Of a stretch of 64,000 nucleotides of DNA, positions 17,630 to 26,254 are shown piece by piece; the stretch's first letter is position 1; each line of letters begins with the position of its first letter. The position numbers were made by a program, and so were the translations under genes. A model generated the notes under the pieces. It ran no database searches. It was not told the DNA's origin and saw only the letters and a list, made by a program, of their open reading frames with translations. This DNA is from Blautia parvula (lineage in GTDB: Bacteria; Bacillota; Clostridia; Lachnospirales; Lachnospiraceae). Where the stretch lies: NCBI RefSeq assembly GCF_020215665.1, contig NZ_CP084061.1, positions 4,679,001-4,743,000 on the forward strand, in the 5' to 3' direction.

Positions 17630-18682
17630 ATGGCATATACGATTCCGGAGAAGTTAAAACGGCTGGAGATATATGAACCGGTAACAGAGATATACGATAT
17701 CCGCCTGGATGCCAATGAGAGCTTTCAAAATCTGCCGGATGATATCCGCAGGGATGTGCTGAAGGCTGTGGAGCAGGTGGAATTTAACCGCTATCCTGAC
17801 CCCTTTGCCACAAAGCTCTGTGAGAAATTCGGACGTTTCTTTCACGTGAAGCCCGAACTTTTGACCGCGGGAAACGGTTCGGATGAACTGATCTCCCTTA
17901 TTGTGCCTAATTTTCTGGAGAGCGGGGACACCATGCTGGTGGCCCTGCCTGATTTCTCCATGTACACCTTCTATGCGCAGATGAACAACATCCGTGTGGA
18001 AGCCCTGCAGAAGGCAGAGGATATGGTGACCAGTGCTGCGGATATTCTGGAACGGGCGAAAGCGAAGAATGCCAGGCTGCTTATATTTTCCAACCCCTGC
18101 AACCCCACGTCCCTGAAGCTGTCCAGGGATGACATCATAACCATCATCGAGGGTACGGACGCCCTGGTGATCGTGGATGAAGCGTATATGGATTTTGCGG
18201 AAGGCTCTGTTCTGGACGTAATAGAAAAATACGATAATCTCATTGTGCTGAAGACATGTTCCAAGGCCCTGGGTCTGGCCGCCATCCGTCTCGGATTCGC
18301 CGCCGCCGGCAAAGAGCTGACAGATATCCTGCACGCTCTGAAGTCACCGTATAATGTGAACTCTCTGACACAGGCTGTGGGCTGTGCCATTCTGGATCGT
18401 CCGGATTACATCAGGAGCTGTATCCGTTCGATCCAGAAGTCCAGGGATGAACTGTATCAGGAGCTTTTGGGGCTTAGGGAGAGAAAATCAGACATCCTGA
18501 ATTTATATCCGACAACCACAAACTTCATTTTCATGAAGGTGAAAAACGCGGATAAAGTATTTGAAGAGATGAAAAAGAGGAGTATTTCCATCCGGTATAT
18601 GAGCGGTTACCTGCGTGTGACTGCCGGAAGAAAAACAGAGAATGAAGCGGTTATCCGCGTGCTGGATGATCTGTTGAATTGA
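17630..18682 (+). CDS. hisC: Histidinol-phosphate aminotransferase
   Basis: Pyridoxal-phosphate enzyme converting imidazole-acetol phosphate to histidinol phosphate with glutamate. 350 aa, class I/II aminotransferase fold. The PLP lysine is Lys212 in LKTCSKALGLA. NPCNPT (155-160) and IVDEAYMDF (181-189) contact the cofactor, and DANESFQNLP near the N-terminus is typical of HisC. Translation follows hisG with a three-base gap, and AAAAGGAGG ends the preceding gene. A 55-bp gap with AGGAGG separates it from hisB. Confidence 0.94.
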   Translation: MAYTIPEKLKRLEIYEPVTEIYDIRLDANESFQNLPDDIRRDVLKAVEQVEFNRYPDPFATKLCEKFGRFFHVKPELLTAGNGSDELISLIVPNFLESGDTMLVALPDFSMYTFYAQMNNIRVEALQKAEDMVTSAADILERAKAKNARLLIFSNPCNPTSLKLSRDDIITIIEGTDALVIVDEAYMDFAEGSVLDVIEKYDNLIVLKTCSKALGLAAIRLGFAAAGKELTDILHALKSPYNVNSLTQAVGCAILDRPDYIRSCIRSIQKSRDELYQELLGLRERKSDILNLYPTTTNFIFMKVKNADKVFEEMKKRSISIRYMSGYLRVTAGRKTENEAVIRVLDDLLN

Positions 18683-18737
18683 AAATAAACGGGTAACTGT
18701 TCAGCACTCTTACAGTTACAGGAAAGGAGGAAGCTGA

Positions 18738-19319
18738 TTGAGAATCGGAGAGATTACAAGAAAGACAAAAGAGACAGACATCAGGCTTAGATGGAATCTG
18801 GACGGCACCGGCCGTTACATGGGAACCTGCAAAGTGGGTTTTTTTGACCATATGATGCAGGCTTTCTGTGTACATGGCGGATTTGATATGGATCTGGATA
18901 TGAAGGGTGACCTGGAGGTTGACTGTCACCACAGCATTGAGGATCTGGGCATTGTTATGGGGCAGGCATTTGTCAAGGCTCTCGGAGATAAGGGTGGTAT
19001 CCGCAGGTACGGCAGCTTCTTTATTCCCATGGATGAGGCACTGGGATTCTGTGCCCTGGATATAAGCGGCAGGCCATTTCTGGTGTTTGACGCGGAGTTT
19101 GCAAATCCTTCTGTGGGAACCCTGGACTGCTGTATGGTAAAGGAGTTCTTCCGCGCGTTTGCTTTTAACGCCGGAATCACCCTTCATCTGAAATGTCCCT
19201 ACGGAGAAAATGACCACCATAAGATTGAGGCTCTTTTTAAGGCCGCAGCGCACGCACTCAGGGAAGCGCTGGAACCAAATGGAGGAAAAATACTTTCGTC
19301 AAAGGGGATGTTGGCATGA
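18738..19319 (+). CDS. hisB: Imidazoleglycerol-phosphate dehydratase
   Basis: Dehydrates imidazole glycerol phosphate to imidazole acetol phosphate; Mn-dependent. 193 aa, monofunctional form without the phosphatase domain. Metal-binding histidine clusters: FFDHMMQAFCVHGG near 35-48, DCHHSIED near 62-69, the late HHKIEALFKAAAHALREAL. The start is a TTG with the strong site AGGAGG seven bases upstream; no ATG in frame fits the conserved N-terminus (RIGEITRKTKETDI). The stop overlaps the hisH start by four bases. Confidence 0.93.
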   Translation: MRIGEITRKTKETDIRLRWNLDGTGRYMGTCKVGFFDHMMQAFCVHGGFDMDLDMKGDLEVDCHHSIEDLGIVMGQAFVKALGDKGGIRRYGSFFIPMDEALGFCALDISGRPFLVFDAEFANPSVGTLDCCMVKEFFRAFAFNAGITLHLKCPYGENDHHKIEALFKAAAHALREALEPNGGKILSSKGMLA

Positions 19320-19921
19320 TAGCGATCATTGATTACGGGGCAGGCAATCTTTTCAGTGTGAAAAATGCCCTTGATTTTCTGGAGGAGGAGAGCATCATCA
19401 CTGCAGACTGCAGGGAGATACGCTGTGCGGATGCTGTGATACTGCCGGGAGTCGGGGCTTTTCCGGATGCCATGCATATGCTGAGAGAACAGGGGCTTGC
19501 AGAAGTCATAAAAGAGGAGGCACAGAAAAAGCCGCTTCTGGGCATTTGTCTTGGTATGCAGATGCTCTTTGAAAAGAGTTATGAGTTTCAGGAGACGGAA
19601 GGTCTTGGGCTGATACCGGGCTGTGTACAGCTTATTGACGGAGGGGGCTTAAAGATTCCCCATATGGGCTGGAATGACCTGACGGTCTTAAACCCCTGTG
19701 CCATGACGGAGAACATGCCAAAGGGCGCGTATGTATATTTTGTCCATTCCTTCCGCGCAGATACCGGTGATGAGAACATTTCCTGTTACACCATCTACAA
19801 TGAGCGGATTCCCGCTCTGGTACACCGGGGGTATGTGTACGGCGCCCAGTTCCATCCGGAGAAAAGCGGTGCCGCAGGTCTGGAACTTTTGAAAAATTTC
19901 GCAAGGCTGGTGAGAAAATGA
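19316..19921 (+). CDS. hisH: Imidazole glycerol phosphate synthase, glutaminase subunit
   Basis: Class I glutamine amidotransferase that supplies ammonia to HisF. 201 aa. The catalytic triad is visible: Cys78 in LLGICLGMQ, and His180 and Glu182 in AQFHPEKSG. The N-terminal IIDYGAGN and oxyanion-region PGVGAF are typical of HisH. It overlaps hisB and hisA by four bases at each end, so translation is coupled through the block hisB-H-A-F. Confidence 0.95.
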   Translation: MIAIIDYGAGNLFSVKNALDFLEEESIITADCREIRCADAVILPGVGAFPDAMHMLREQGLAEVIKEEAQKKPLLGICLGMQMLFEKSYEFQETEGLGLIPGCVQLIDGGGLKIPHMGWNDLTVLNPCAMTENMPKGAYVYFVHSFRADTGDENISCYTIYNERIPALVHRGYVYGAQFHPEKSGAAGLELLKNFARLVRK

Positions 19922-20643
19922 TTATATTACCTGCAATTGATATAAAAGATAAAACATGTGTGCGGCTTGTAAAAGGTGACTATGCCACTGCGCATCAGGT
20001 GGCTGAAAGCCCTTATGAGACAGCTGACTCCTTCCGGGAAGCCGGTGCCGCCTGGATCCACATGGTGGATCTGGACGGAGCAAAGGACGGAAGGCCGGTC
20101 AATGAAGAGATCTTTGAGAAAGTGGCCGGGGAGTCAGGCCTGAAAGTGGAGGTGGGCGGAGGGATCCGCAGTATGGATACCATTGAACGGTTTCTGGAAA
20201 AGGGTATTTCCAGGGTCATTTTTGGTTCTGTGGCGGTCAAAGACCCCTCCCTTGTAAAAGAGGCGGTCTGTAAGTTCGGTGATAAGATCGCAGTCGGTAT
20301 TGATGCCAGGAACGGTATGGTGGCCACAGAGGGGTGGCTTGAAAAGAGTGATGTTACATATCTGGATCTGGCACGGGCCATGGAAGACGCCGGGGTGAAA
20401 ACCATTATCTATACAGACATTTCCAGAGACGGGACACTTTCGGGTGTCAATACAGAGCAGCTTGGAAAGCTGAATGAGGCGGTATCCTGCGATATCATTG
20501 CCAGCGGCGGTGTCCGTTCCATTCAGGATATCCTGGACTGTAAAAAACTTAACTTATACGGGTGTATCTGCGGAAAAGCCGTTTACACCGGAGCGCTTGA
20601 TCTGGCCTTGGCTATAGAAAAGGCAGGTGAGCAGACATGTTAG
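19918..20643 (+). CDS. hisA: ProFAR isomerase
   Basis: Isomerises the aminoaldose ProFAR to PRFAR in histidine synthesis; (beta-alpha)8 barrel of 241 aa. The catalytic aspartates are Asp8 (PAIDIKD) and the half-barrel counterpart in [11 protein letters not shown] near 162-172. Phosphate-binding loops VGGGIRS and ASGGVRS are present, one per half. It overlaps hisH and hisF at its ends. Confidence 0.95.
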   Translation: MIILPAIDIKDKTCVRLVKGDYATAHQVAESPYETADSFREAGAAWIHMVDLDGAKDGRPVNEEIFEKVAGESGLKVEVGGGIRSMDTIERFLEKGISRVIFGSVAVKDPSLVKEAVCKFGDKIAVGIDARNGMVATEGWLEKSDVTYLDLARAMEDAGVKTIIYTDISRDGTLSGVNTEQLGKLNEAVSCDIIASGGVRSIQDILDCKKLNLYGCICGKAVYTGALDLALAIEKAGEQTC

Positions 20644-21395
20644 CAAAGAGAATTATACCCTGCCTGGATGTAAGAGACGGCAAAGTGGTTAAGGGCGTGA
20701 ATTTTGTGGGTATCAAAGAGGTGGGAGATCCGGTGGAATGCGCCATTGAGTACGACAGGCAGGGAGCAGATGAAATCTGTTTTCTGGATATCACAGCGAC
20801 CCATGAGGGAAGAGGAACTATGGTTGATGTGGTATCCAGAACGGCAAAACATGTATTTGTACCCCTCACAGTAGGGGGCGGCATCCGCACAGTGGAGGAT
20901 TTCAGGGAAATCCTCCGTGCCGGAGCTGACAAGGTTTCCGTCAATTCAGCAGCAGTCAGGAATCCGGAGCTTATCAGGGAGGCGGCTGCCATATTCGGAA
21001 GTCAGTGCGTGGTGGCTGCCATTGATGCAAAAAGGGATGAGAAGGGCAAATTTAAGGTCGTGGTGAACGGCGGAAGGATAGATACAGGTCTGGATGCCAT
21101 AGAATGGGCACAGAAGTGCCAGCAGCTTGGAGCAGGCGAGATTCTCCTCACGTCCATGGACACAGACGGATGCCGTGACGGTTTTGATCTGGAACTGACT
21201 AACGCAGTCTGTGACGTGGTGTCCATACCGGTCATTGCCAGCGGCGGCTGCGGTAAGCTGGAGCATTTTTCAGAGGTTTTCAGGGAGAGCAAAGCAGATG
21301 CGGCACTGGCGGCTTCCCTGTTTCATTTCCGGGAGCTGACTGTGGAACAGGTAAAAGAGCATCTGAGAGAACAGCAGATTCCGGTCAGGAGGTAG
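20637..21395 (+). CDS. hisF: Imidazole glycerol phosphate synthase, cyclase subunit
   Basis: Closes the imidazole ring using ammonia from HisH, releasing IGP and AICAR. 252-aa barrel homologous to HisA. Asp11 in [11 protein letters not shown] and the second catalytic Asp near 130 (AAIDAKRDE) are present. The phosphate loops are TVGGGIRT and ASGGCGK. The start overlaps the end of hisA by seven bases. hisI follows after three bases. Confidence 0.95.
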   Translation: MLAKRIIPCLDVRDGKVVKGVNFVGIKEVGDPVECAIEYDRQGADEICFLDITATHEGRGTMVDVVSRTAKHVFVPLTVGGGIRTVEDFREILRAGADKVSVNSAAVRNPELIREAAAIFGSQCVVAAIDAKRDEKGKFKVVVNGGRIDTGLDAIEWAQKCQQLGAGEILLTSMDTDGCRDGFDLELTNAVCDVVSIPVIASGGCGKLEHFSEVFRESKADAALAASLFHFRELTVEQVKEHLREQQIPVRR

Positions 21396-21398
21396 ACG

Positions 21399-21737
21399 AT
21401 GGATGTAGAACGTTATTTTCAAAAAAGTGAACTGATACCGGCTGTTGTGCAGGAGGCAGGTACCGGGGAGGTGCTGATGCTGGCCTACATGAACCGGGAA
21501 AGCCTTGAAAAAACATTTGAGACCGGATATACCTGGTTCTACAGCCGTTCCAGACAGGAACTGTGGAACAAGGGAGCAACCTCCGGCCACATACAGAAGG
21601 TGATTGATATCAAAGCAGACTGTGATGATGACACCCTGCTCATAACAGTGATCCAGACAGGCGCGGCCTGCCATACCGGTGCACACAGCTGTTTCTTTAA
21701 AGATATATGGAAAGAAAAAGGAGGACGCCCCTTATGA
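21399..21737 (+). CDS. hisI: Phosphoribosyl-AMP cyclohydrolase
   Basis: Opens the purine ring of phosphoribosyl-AMP; Zn/Mg enzyme. 112 aa. Conserved segments: [14 protein letters not shown] near 27-40, [19 protein letters not shown] near 46-64, the metal-binding DCDDDTLLI region and [15 protein letters not shown] with the zinc cysteines. It is separate from hisE here, although the two are fused in many bacteria; their reading frames overlap as ATGA. Confidence 0.95.
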   Translation: MDVERYFQKSELIPAVVQEAGTGEVLMLAYMNRESLEKTFETGYTWFYSRSRQELWNKGATSGHIQKVIDIKADCDDDTLLITVIQTGAACHTGAHSCFFKDIWKEKGGRPL

Positions 21738-22060
21738 TGGACGTAATAAAAGGCCTGTACGAAGTGGCCCTGGAACGGAAAGGCACAAAACAGGAAGGTT
21801 CTTACACCTGCTATCTCTTTGAACAGGGATTGGATAAAATACTGAAAAAATGCGGTGAGGAGTGCAGTGAAGTCATCATTGCAGCCAAAAACGGAAAAAA
21901 TGAGGACACGGCCAACGAAATCTGTGATCTTCTTTATCATCTGATAGTCATGATGGTGGAGAGCGGAATCTCCATGGATGAGGTGGAGGAGATCCTGGAG
22001 CAGAGAAGACAGAAAATCGGGAATTTGAAAAAGTTCCATGTCAGTGACCATGAATCATAA
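21734..22060 (+). CDS. hisE: Phosphoribosyl-ATP pyrophosphatase
   Basis: Removes pyrophosphate from phosphoribosyl-ATP, the second step of the pathway. 108 aa with the all-alpha MazG-like fold: [19 protein letters not shown], then the metal-binding [12 protein letters not shown] and [13 protein letters not shown] motifs. The ATG at 21734 overlaps the hisI stop, with AGGAGG nine bases upstream. It is the last gene of the operon, and a strong terminator follows 26 bp later. Confidence 0.95.
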   Translation: MMDVIKGLYEVALERKGTKQEGSYTCYLFEQGLDKILKKCGEECSEVIIAAKNGKNEDTANEICDLLYHLIVMMVESGISMDEVEEILEQRRQKIGNLKKFHVSDHES

Positions 22061-22086
22061 ATAGAAAACAGGCGGAGAAAACAAGG

Positions 22087-22137
22087 GGCGGCTGTCCCGG
22101 ACCGTGCGTTATGCATAAGTCCGGGGCAGCCGCTTTT
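22087..22137 (+). terminator. Terminator of the his operon
   Basis: A 14-15-bp GC-rich stem (GGCGGCTGTCCCGGAC with GTCCGGGGCAGCCGC) and a TTTTT run at 22133-22137. Confidence 0.9.
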
Positions 22138-22158
22138 TCATGTCTGAAAGATGCAGGA

Positions 22159-23007
22159 TCAGGGTGATTCGGTACGGCTGCGGATATTCTGGCGGTACAG
22201 CGACGGTGAAAGGCCTACGGAGCGTTTGAAAGCCCTGGAAAAGTAGTATTCGTCTTTCATGCCTACATAGGAACAGATTTCCCGGACCGTGTAATCTGTG
22301 CGTTCCAACAGGAGTTTAGAGCGCTGAATGCGCAGATCCAGAAGATAATTCTGGGCTGTAGTTCCCGTAAATTTGTGAAATATCTTAGAAAAATAACTGC
22401 GCTCCAAACCGACATGCTCCACAATGTCCTGAACAGTGATTGGATAGATATAGTTGCATTTTATATAAGATTTGGCTTTTCCTATATGTTCAAAGAGAAC
22501 GGTCTGGTTCTCCTTCTGATATTTTCCCGAGAGACTGTAGGACTGTGCAATGTTGGAAAAGATGGAGTACATGAGGGACTGTATTGTAAAATCATTACAG
22601 AATCCCACCGATTCCAGATGTTCTGCAAGTGTCCGGATGGTTTCATCTATGGAATACTGTGGATGCAGCTTATGAACAGGAGACTGCCTGGAAAAGCCCA
22701 GCTGCTCCGTGAGGGTATCTGCACTGTCACCGGTAAAAGCCAGCCAGGAAAAATGCAGAGGATCTTCCGGCGAGGTGTGATAGCTGGCAAGCTGTGAGGG
22801 ATATATGATAAACAGATCTCCCTGCCGGATGGGATAGGCAGCGCCCTCACATATATATGTTCCCCGGCCCTGCGTGATATAGTGTATCAGATATTCGGAG
22901 CGGGTATGCGGAGGCATGCGGAAATCCGGTGCACACTCCTCATAGCCGCAGTATTTCAAATTCACATCTCTCTGGATCTTTGAAGCGTAATATTCCTCAA
23001 TTTTCAT
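22159..23007 (-). CDS. AraC-family regulator with cupin sensor domain
   Basis: 282 aa. The N-terminal AraC-type cupin covers about 20-150 (PPHTRSEYLIHYITQGRGTY, GDLFIIYPSQLASYH). The C-terminal double helix-turn-helix covers about 180-278 (ITVQDIVEHVGLERSYFSKIF, VREICSYVGMKDEYYFSRAF). It is divergent from the ABC-importer/GH4 operon with 180 bp between them and most likely activates it in the presence of its sugar. It is convergent to the his operon. Confidence 0.9.
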   Translation of the reverse strand: MKIEEYYASKIQRDVNLKYCGYEECAPDFRMPPHTRSEYLIHYITQGRGTYICEGAAYPIRQGDLFIIYPSQLASYHTSPEDPLHFSWLAFTGDSADTLTEQLGFSRQSPVHKLHPQYSIDETIRTLAEHLESVGFCNDFTIQSLMYSIFSNIAQSYSLSGKYQKENQTVLFEHIGKAKSYIKCNYIYPITVQDIVEHVGLERSYFSKIFHKFTGTTAQNYLLDLRIQRSKLLLERTDYTVREICSYVGMKDEYYFSRAFKRSVGLSPSLYRQNIRSRTESP

Positions 23008-23186
23008 AAAAAATCCCCCTTATTTAAACAGTATAATACTATTATGCACAAAAAACAACATGAATCCATCATAAGGACAAGAGAGTGTATTTTGTTTTAA
23101 GGCAAATCTTTTATAATGGAATCATAAGAAATGCTGATGGAAACATGCAAAACAGAGAGAAGGTATTACCTAAGGAGGTAAAAAGT
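23008..23186. promoter_or_regulatory. Divergent promoter region of the GH4 importer operon
   Basis: TATAAT at 23112-23117 is a good plus-strand -10, but no -35 hexamer is found at the right distance. That fits a promoter that needs the adjacent AraC activator. The operator cannot be defined from one sequence. Confidence 0.5.
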
Positions 23187-24476
23187 ATGTTAAGAAGAAA
23201 AATGTTAGCGGCAGCATTGGCAACAGGATTGGCAGGGACTTTGGTGCTTGGGGGCTGCCAGGGCAGCGGCAGCAAAGGAAAGACTGCTGATGGAAAAGAC
23301 AGCGTGCGTTTTATGGTCGGGGGATCGGCAGCCGAGCTGGAACAGTATAAGAAGGCCGTGGATGCCTTCAATGAACAGAGTGAGGATGTTGAGGTAACAT
23401 TTGTAGGCGTACCGGGGGACAACTACAATGAGAAGATCATGACACAGCTCAAGTCAAAGGAAGCTCCTGACTGTTTCTATTCAGAGGAAGCCTCTTATGG
23501 AGAACTGAATAAATCAGACATGCTTCTGGATATATCAAAATATCTGGATGAAAGTGATTCCAATCTGAAGAGAGAAGATGTGCCTGAAAATTTACTGGAA
23601 AACTATACGTTTGAGGATAAGGTGACAGGAGTTCCGGTGGACTGTAACCCTATGGTGATCTATTACAACGCAGACCTGTTTAAAGAGCTGAACATAAAAT
23701 CACCGCAGGAATATGTGGATGAGGGCAAATGGAATTTTGAGGCGCTTCAGCAGGTATCAGAACAGCTCAGGGATGCTTCAAAGGTTGGGTTTGTATATGA
23801 GAACTGGTGGGGAACGCTTTACTCTTTCCTTTTTTCCGCAGAGGATCCTGTCTATTCAGATGATATGACAAAAGCAGAGTTCGGTTCTGAGCGGGCAAAA
23901 GCCGGCCTGACCTATCTGGACAGCAATATCAAGTCAAAAGCCTTTACCTTTGCAGGTTCTCTGACCAGTGGAGAGTCACCGGACACGCTGTTTGTATCAG
24001 GCCAGGCGGGGATGCTGTATGCGGGGCGCTGGTATGTGGCGGATTTTACGGATTTGAGTTTTGCATATGATGTAGCTCCGTTCCCGTACTATGAGGAACC
24101 CTCACAGGCAGTCTGCGCTATGCCGGCAACACCCATGGTCATAAATAAGAAGGCATCCAATCCTGATGCGGTGTGGGAGTTCGTATCCTTTTACTGCGGA
24201 GAACAGGGACAGAAGATCAGGATGGAAGGTCAGGGCAATGCGGTACCCACAGTTGACGGGCTGGATGAGATCGTGCTGACAGGAACGCCAGAACATGCAC
24301 AGACTTTCCTGGATGCTGTGGATATTGCACTGGTGTATCCAAAGGCAGAGGCGCTTCATCCGGGTATGACAGATTCTATTACAGGTGAAGTGGAAAAACT
24401 GCTGGTGGGAGAGCAGGATGTGGAGCAGACCCTGACAAATATCGTACAGACAGTCGATGATGAACTTCAGAAATAA
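23187..24476 (+). CDS. ABC sugar transporter, substrate-binding lipoprotein
   Basis: 429-aa extracellular solute-binding protein of family 1 (MalE-like). The signal peptide ends in the lipobox LVLGGC with lipidated Cys24. Family segments include VTFVGVPGDNYNEKIMTQL, TGVPVDCNPMVIYYNADLF and PATPMVINKKASNPDAVWEF. The start at 23187 has AGGAGG eight bases upstream; the upstream in-frame extension begins inside the promoter. It is first in an operon with two permeases and a GH4 glycosidase, so a galactoside or other alpha-linked sugar is the probable ligand. No ATPase gene is present; a shared MsmK-type ATPase is presumably used. Confidence 0.92.
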   Translation: MLRRKMLAAALATGLAGTLVLGGCQGSGSKGKTADGKDSVRFMVGGSAAELEQYKKAVDAFNEQSEDVEVTFVGVPGDNYNEKIMTQLKSKEAPDCFYSEEASYGELNKSDMLLDISKYLDESDSNLKREDVPENLLENYTFEDKVTGVPVDCNPMVIYYNADLFKELNIKSPQEYVDEGKWNFEALQQVSEQLRDASKVGFVYENWWGTLYSFLFSAEDPVYSDDMTKAEFGSERAKAGLTYLDSNIKSKAFTFAGSLTSGESPDTLFVSGQAGMLYAGRWYVADFTDLSFAYDVAPFPYYEEPSQAVCAMPATPMVINKKASNPDAVWEFVSFYCGEQGQKIRMEGQGNAVPTVDGLDEIVLTGTPEHAQTFLDAVDIALVYPKAEALHPGMTDSITGEVEKLLVGEQDVEQTLTNIVQTVDDELQK

Positions 24477-24503
24477 GCAGGTATGTGGGGAAGGGATGGA
24501 CAT

Positions 24504-25388
24504 ATGAAAAAAAGTAAACTGGAAAAATCCAGAAACAGATGGGGGATCGTGTTTATCCTTCCACAGCTCATTAGTCTGGTCTGCCTGGGAATCATACCTA
24601 TTGTGATCGCATTTGTGCTGAGCTTCTTCGATTGGAATGGATTCAGTGCTCCGGTATTTACAGGATTCCAGAATTTTAAGGCAGTGTTTACAGATCCGGA
24701 TACAGGGATTGCCATTAAGAACACCCTGGTCTATTCCGTTATCTACGTGCCATGTTCCATTGTGCTGTCACTGGGGCTTGCCATGCTGCTAAATAAGGCA
24801 TGGGGGAAGATGTTCTACCGCGCCGTTTTCTTTCTCCCTCAGATTGTTACCTCTGTGGGAATCGCAGTGGTATGGTCCTGGATCTACCAGCCGCAGTTCG
24901 GTATTCTGAACATGATATTGAGATTTTTCGGAATAGAGGGGAAGGAATGGCTGCGTGACCCATCCACTGCAATGGGGGCAGTCATTGTCATGAGTATCTG
25001 GTGGGGGCTGGGGTACAATATCGTGCTGTTTCTGGCTGGTCTTCAGAATGTCCCCAGGACGTATGTGGAGGCAGCAAAGATTGACGGCGCAAATGAGCGG
25101 CAGGTATTTTTCAATATTACAGTTCCGCTTATCTCACCTACCACACTGCTGGTGACTATCACTACAATGATAAATGCATTTCAGGTCTTTGACCAGATGT
25201 TCCTGCTGACATCCGGCGGGCCGGCAAAGAAGACGTATACCATGGCGATCCATATATATCAGACGGCATTCAAGAGCTATGAGCTGGGCAAGGCATCCAC
25301 AGCGGCACTGATCCTGTTTTTCGTGGTTGTGGCTGTATCTGTGATACAGTTTAAGCTTTCTGACAAATGGGTTCATTACGGAGAGTAG
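24504..25388 (+). CDS. ABC sugar transporter permease (MalF-like)
   Basis: 294-aa inner-membrane permease with six predicted helices. The EAA loop that docks the ATPase is YVEAAKIDGANERQVFFNITVPLI near 195-218 (EAAxxDGA). AAGGGATGG precedes the ATG at 24504; an ATG 21 bases upstream is less well placed. It follows the binding protein and precedes the second permease, the standard carbohydrate-uptake-1 layout. Confidence 0.93.
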   Translation: MKKSKLEKSRNRWGIVFILPQLISLVCLGIIPIVIAFVLSFFDWNGFSAPVFTGFQNFKAVFTDPDTGIAIKNTLVYSVIYVPCSIVLSLGLAMLLNKAWGKMFYRAVFFLPQIVTSVGIAVVWSWIYQPQFGILNMILRFFGIEGKEWLRDPSTAMGAVIVMSIWWGLGYNIVLFLAGLQNVPRTYVEAAKIDGANERQVFFNITVPLISPTTLLVTITTMINAFQVFDQMFLLTSGGPAKKTYTMAIHIYQTAFKSYELGKASTAALILFFVVVAVSVIQFKLSDKWVHYGE

Positions 25389-25396
25389 GTGAGATT

Positions 25397-26239
25397 ATGG
25401 CGAACAGAAAGAATAAACAAAAGAGATTTTATACCCTGCTGGTTCAGGTAATACTGGTATTCATGGCTGTACTTGCTTTATTTCCGTTTTTGTGGATGAT
25501 CTCTACTTCCCTGAAGGGTTCAGAGGAGGCATTTGCCTATCCGCCGAAACTGATACCGGAAATCTTCCACTGGGATAATTATGAAAAAGCCATGACAGCG
25601 TTGCCTTTTGGAAAGGCATACCTGAACAGTCTGAAGCTGGCTGTCATCAATGTGACAGGTCAGGTGCTCACCTCCGCTATGGCGGGATATGCACTGGGAA
25701 AACTCAGGTTCCGGGGATCAGGGGTGGTGTTCGGCGGCTTTATAGCGGTCATGATGGTTCCATATACGGTAATATCCATCCCGCTGTTCCTGATCTTCAG
25801 CCAGTTAAATCTGATCGACACACATTTGTCCATTATTTTGATGACAGTTGCCTATATGCCCATGGGAGTATTTCTGTGCAGACAGTTTATTATGGCACTG
25901 CCCGATGAGCTGATGGAGGCAGGAATCATCGACGGTGCAAACTATGGTTCCATGTTTTTCAGAATCGTGCTTCCGCTTGTGAAACCGGCACTGGCATCTC
26001 TGGGAATCTTCTCATTTATGTGGAATTGGAATAGTTTCTATACACCGCTTATATTCTTAAATTCCCAGGAGAAATATACGGTGCCCCTGCTTCTGAATAT
26101 GTTTAAGGGGAAATATACAGTGGACTGGTCGCTGATCATGGCTGCCTCCACAATTGCGGTGATTCCTGTGCTGGCAGTATACCTGTTTGCACAGAAATAT
26201 ATTATTGAAGGAATTACAATTACAGGAATGAAGAGTTAA
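25397..26239 (+). CDS. ABC sugar transporter permease (MalG-like)
   Basis: 280 aa with six helices. The EAA-type loop ELMEAGIIDGANYGSMFFRIV lies near 180, and the N-terminal FPFLWMISTSLKGSEEAF is typical of MalG-type permeases. The start at 25397 is preceded by TAGGTGAG; an in-frame ATG at 25367 lies within the previous gene. It pairs with the preceding permease as the membrane channel. Confidence 0.93.
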   Translation: MANRKNKQKRFYTLLVQVILVFMAVLALFPFLWMISTSLKGSEEAFAYPPKLIPEIFHWDNYEKAMTALPFGKAYLNSLKLAVINVTGQVLTSAMAGYALGKLRFRGSGVVFGGFIAVMMVPYTVISIPLFLIFSQLNLIDTHLSIILMTVAYMPMGVFLCRQFIMALPDELMEAGIIDGANYGSMFFRIVLPLVKPALASLGIFSFMWNWNSFYTPLIFLNSQEKYTVPLLLNMFKGKYTVDWSLIMAASTIAVIPVLAVYLFAQKYIIEGITITGMKS

Positions 26240-26254
26240 AGACAGGAGGTAATT

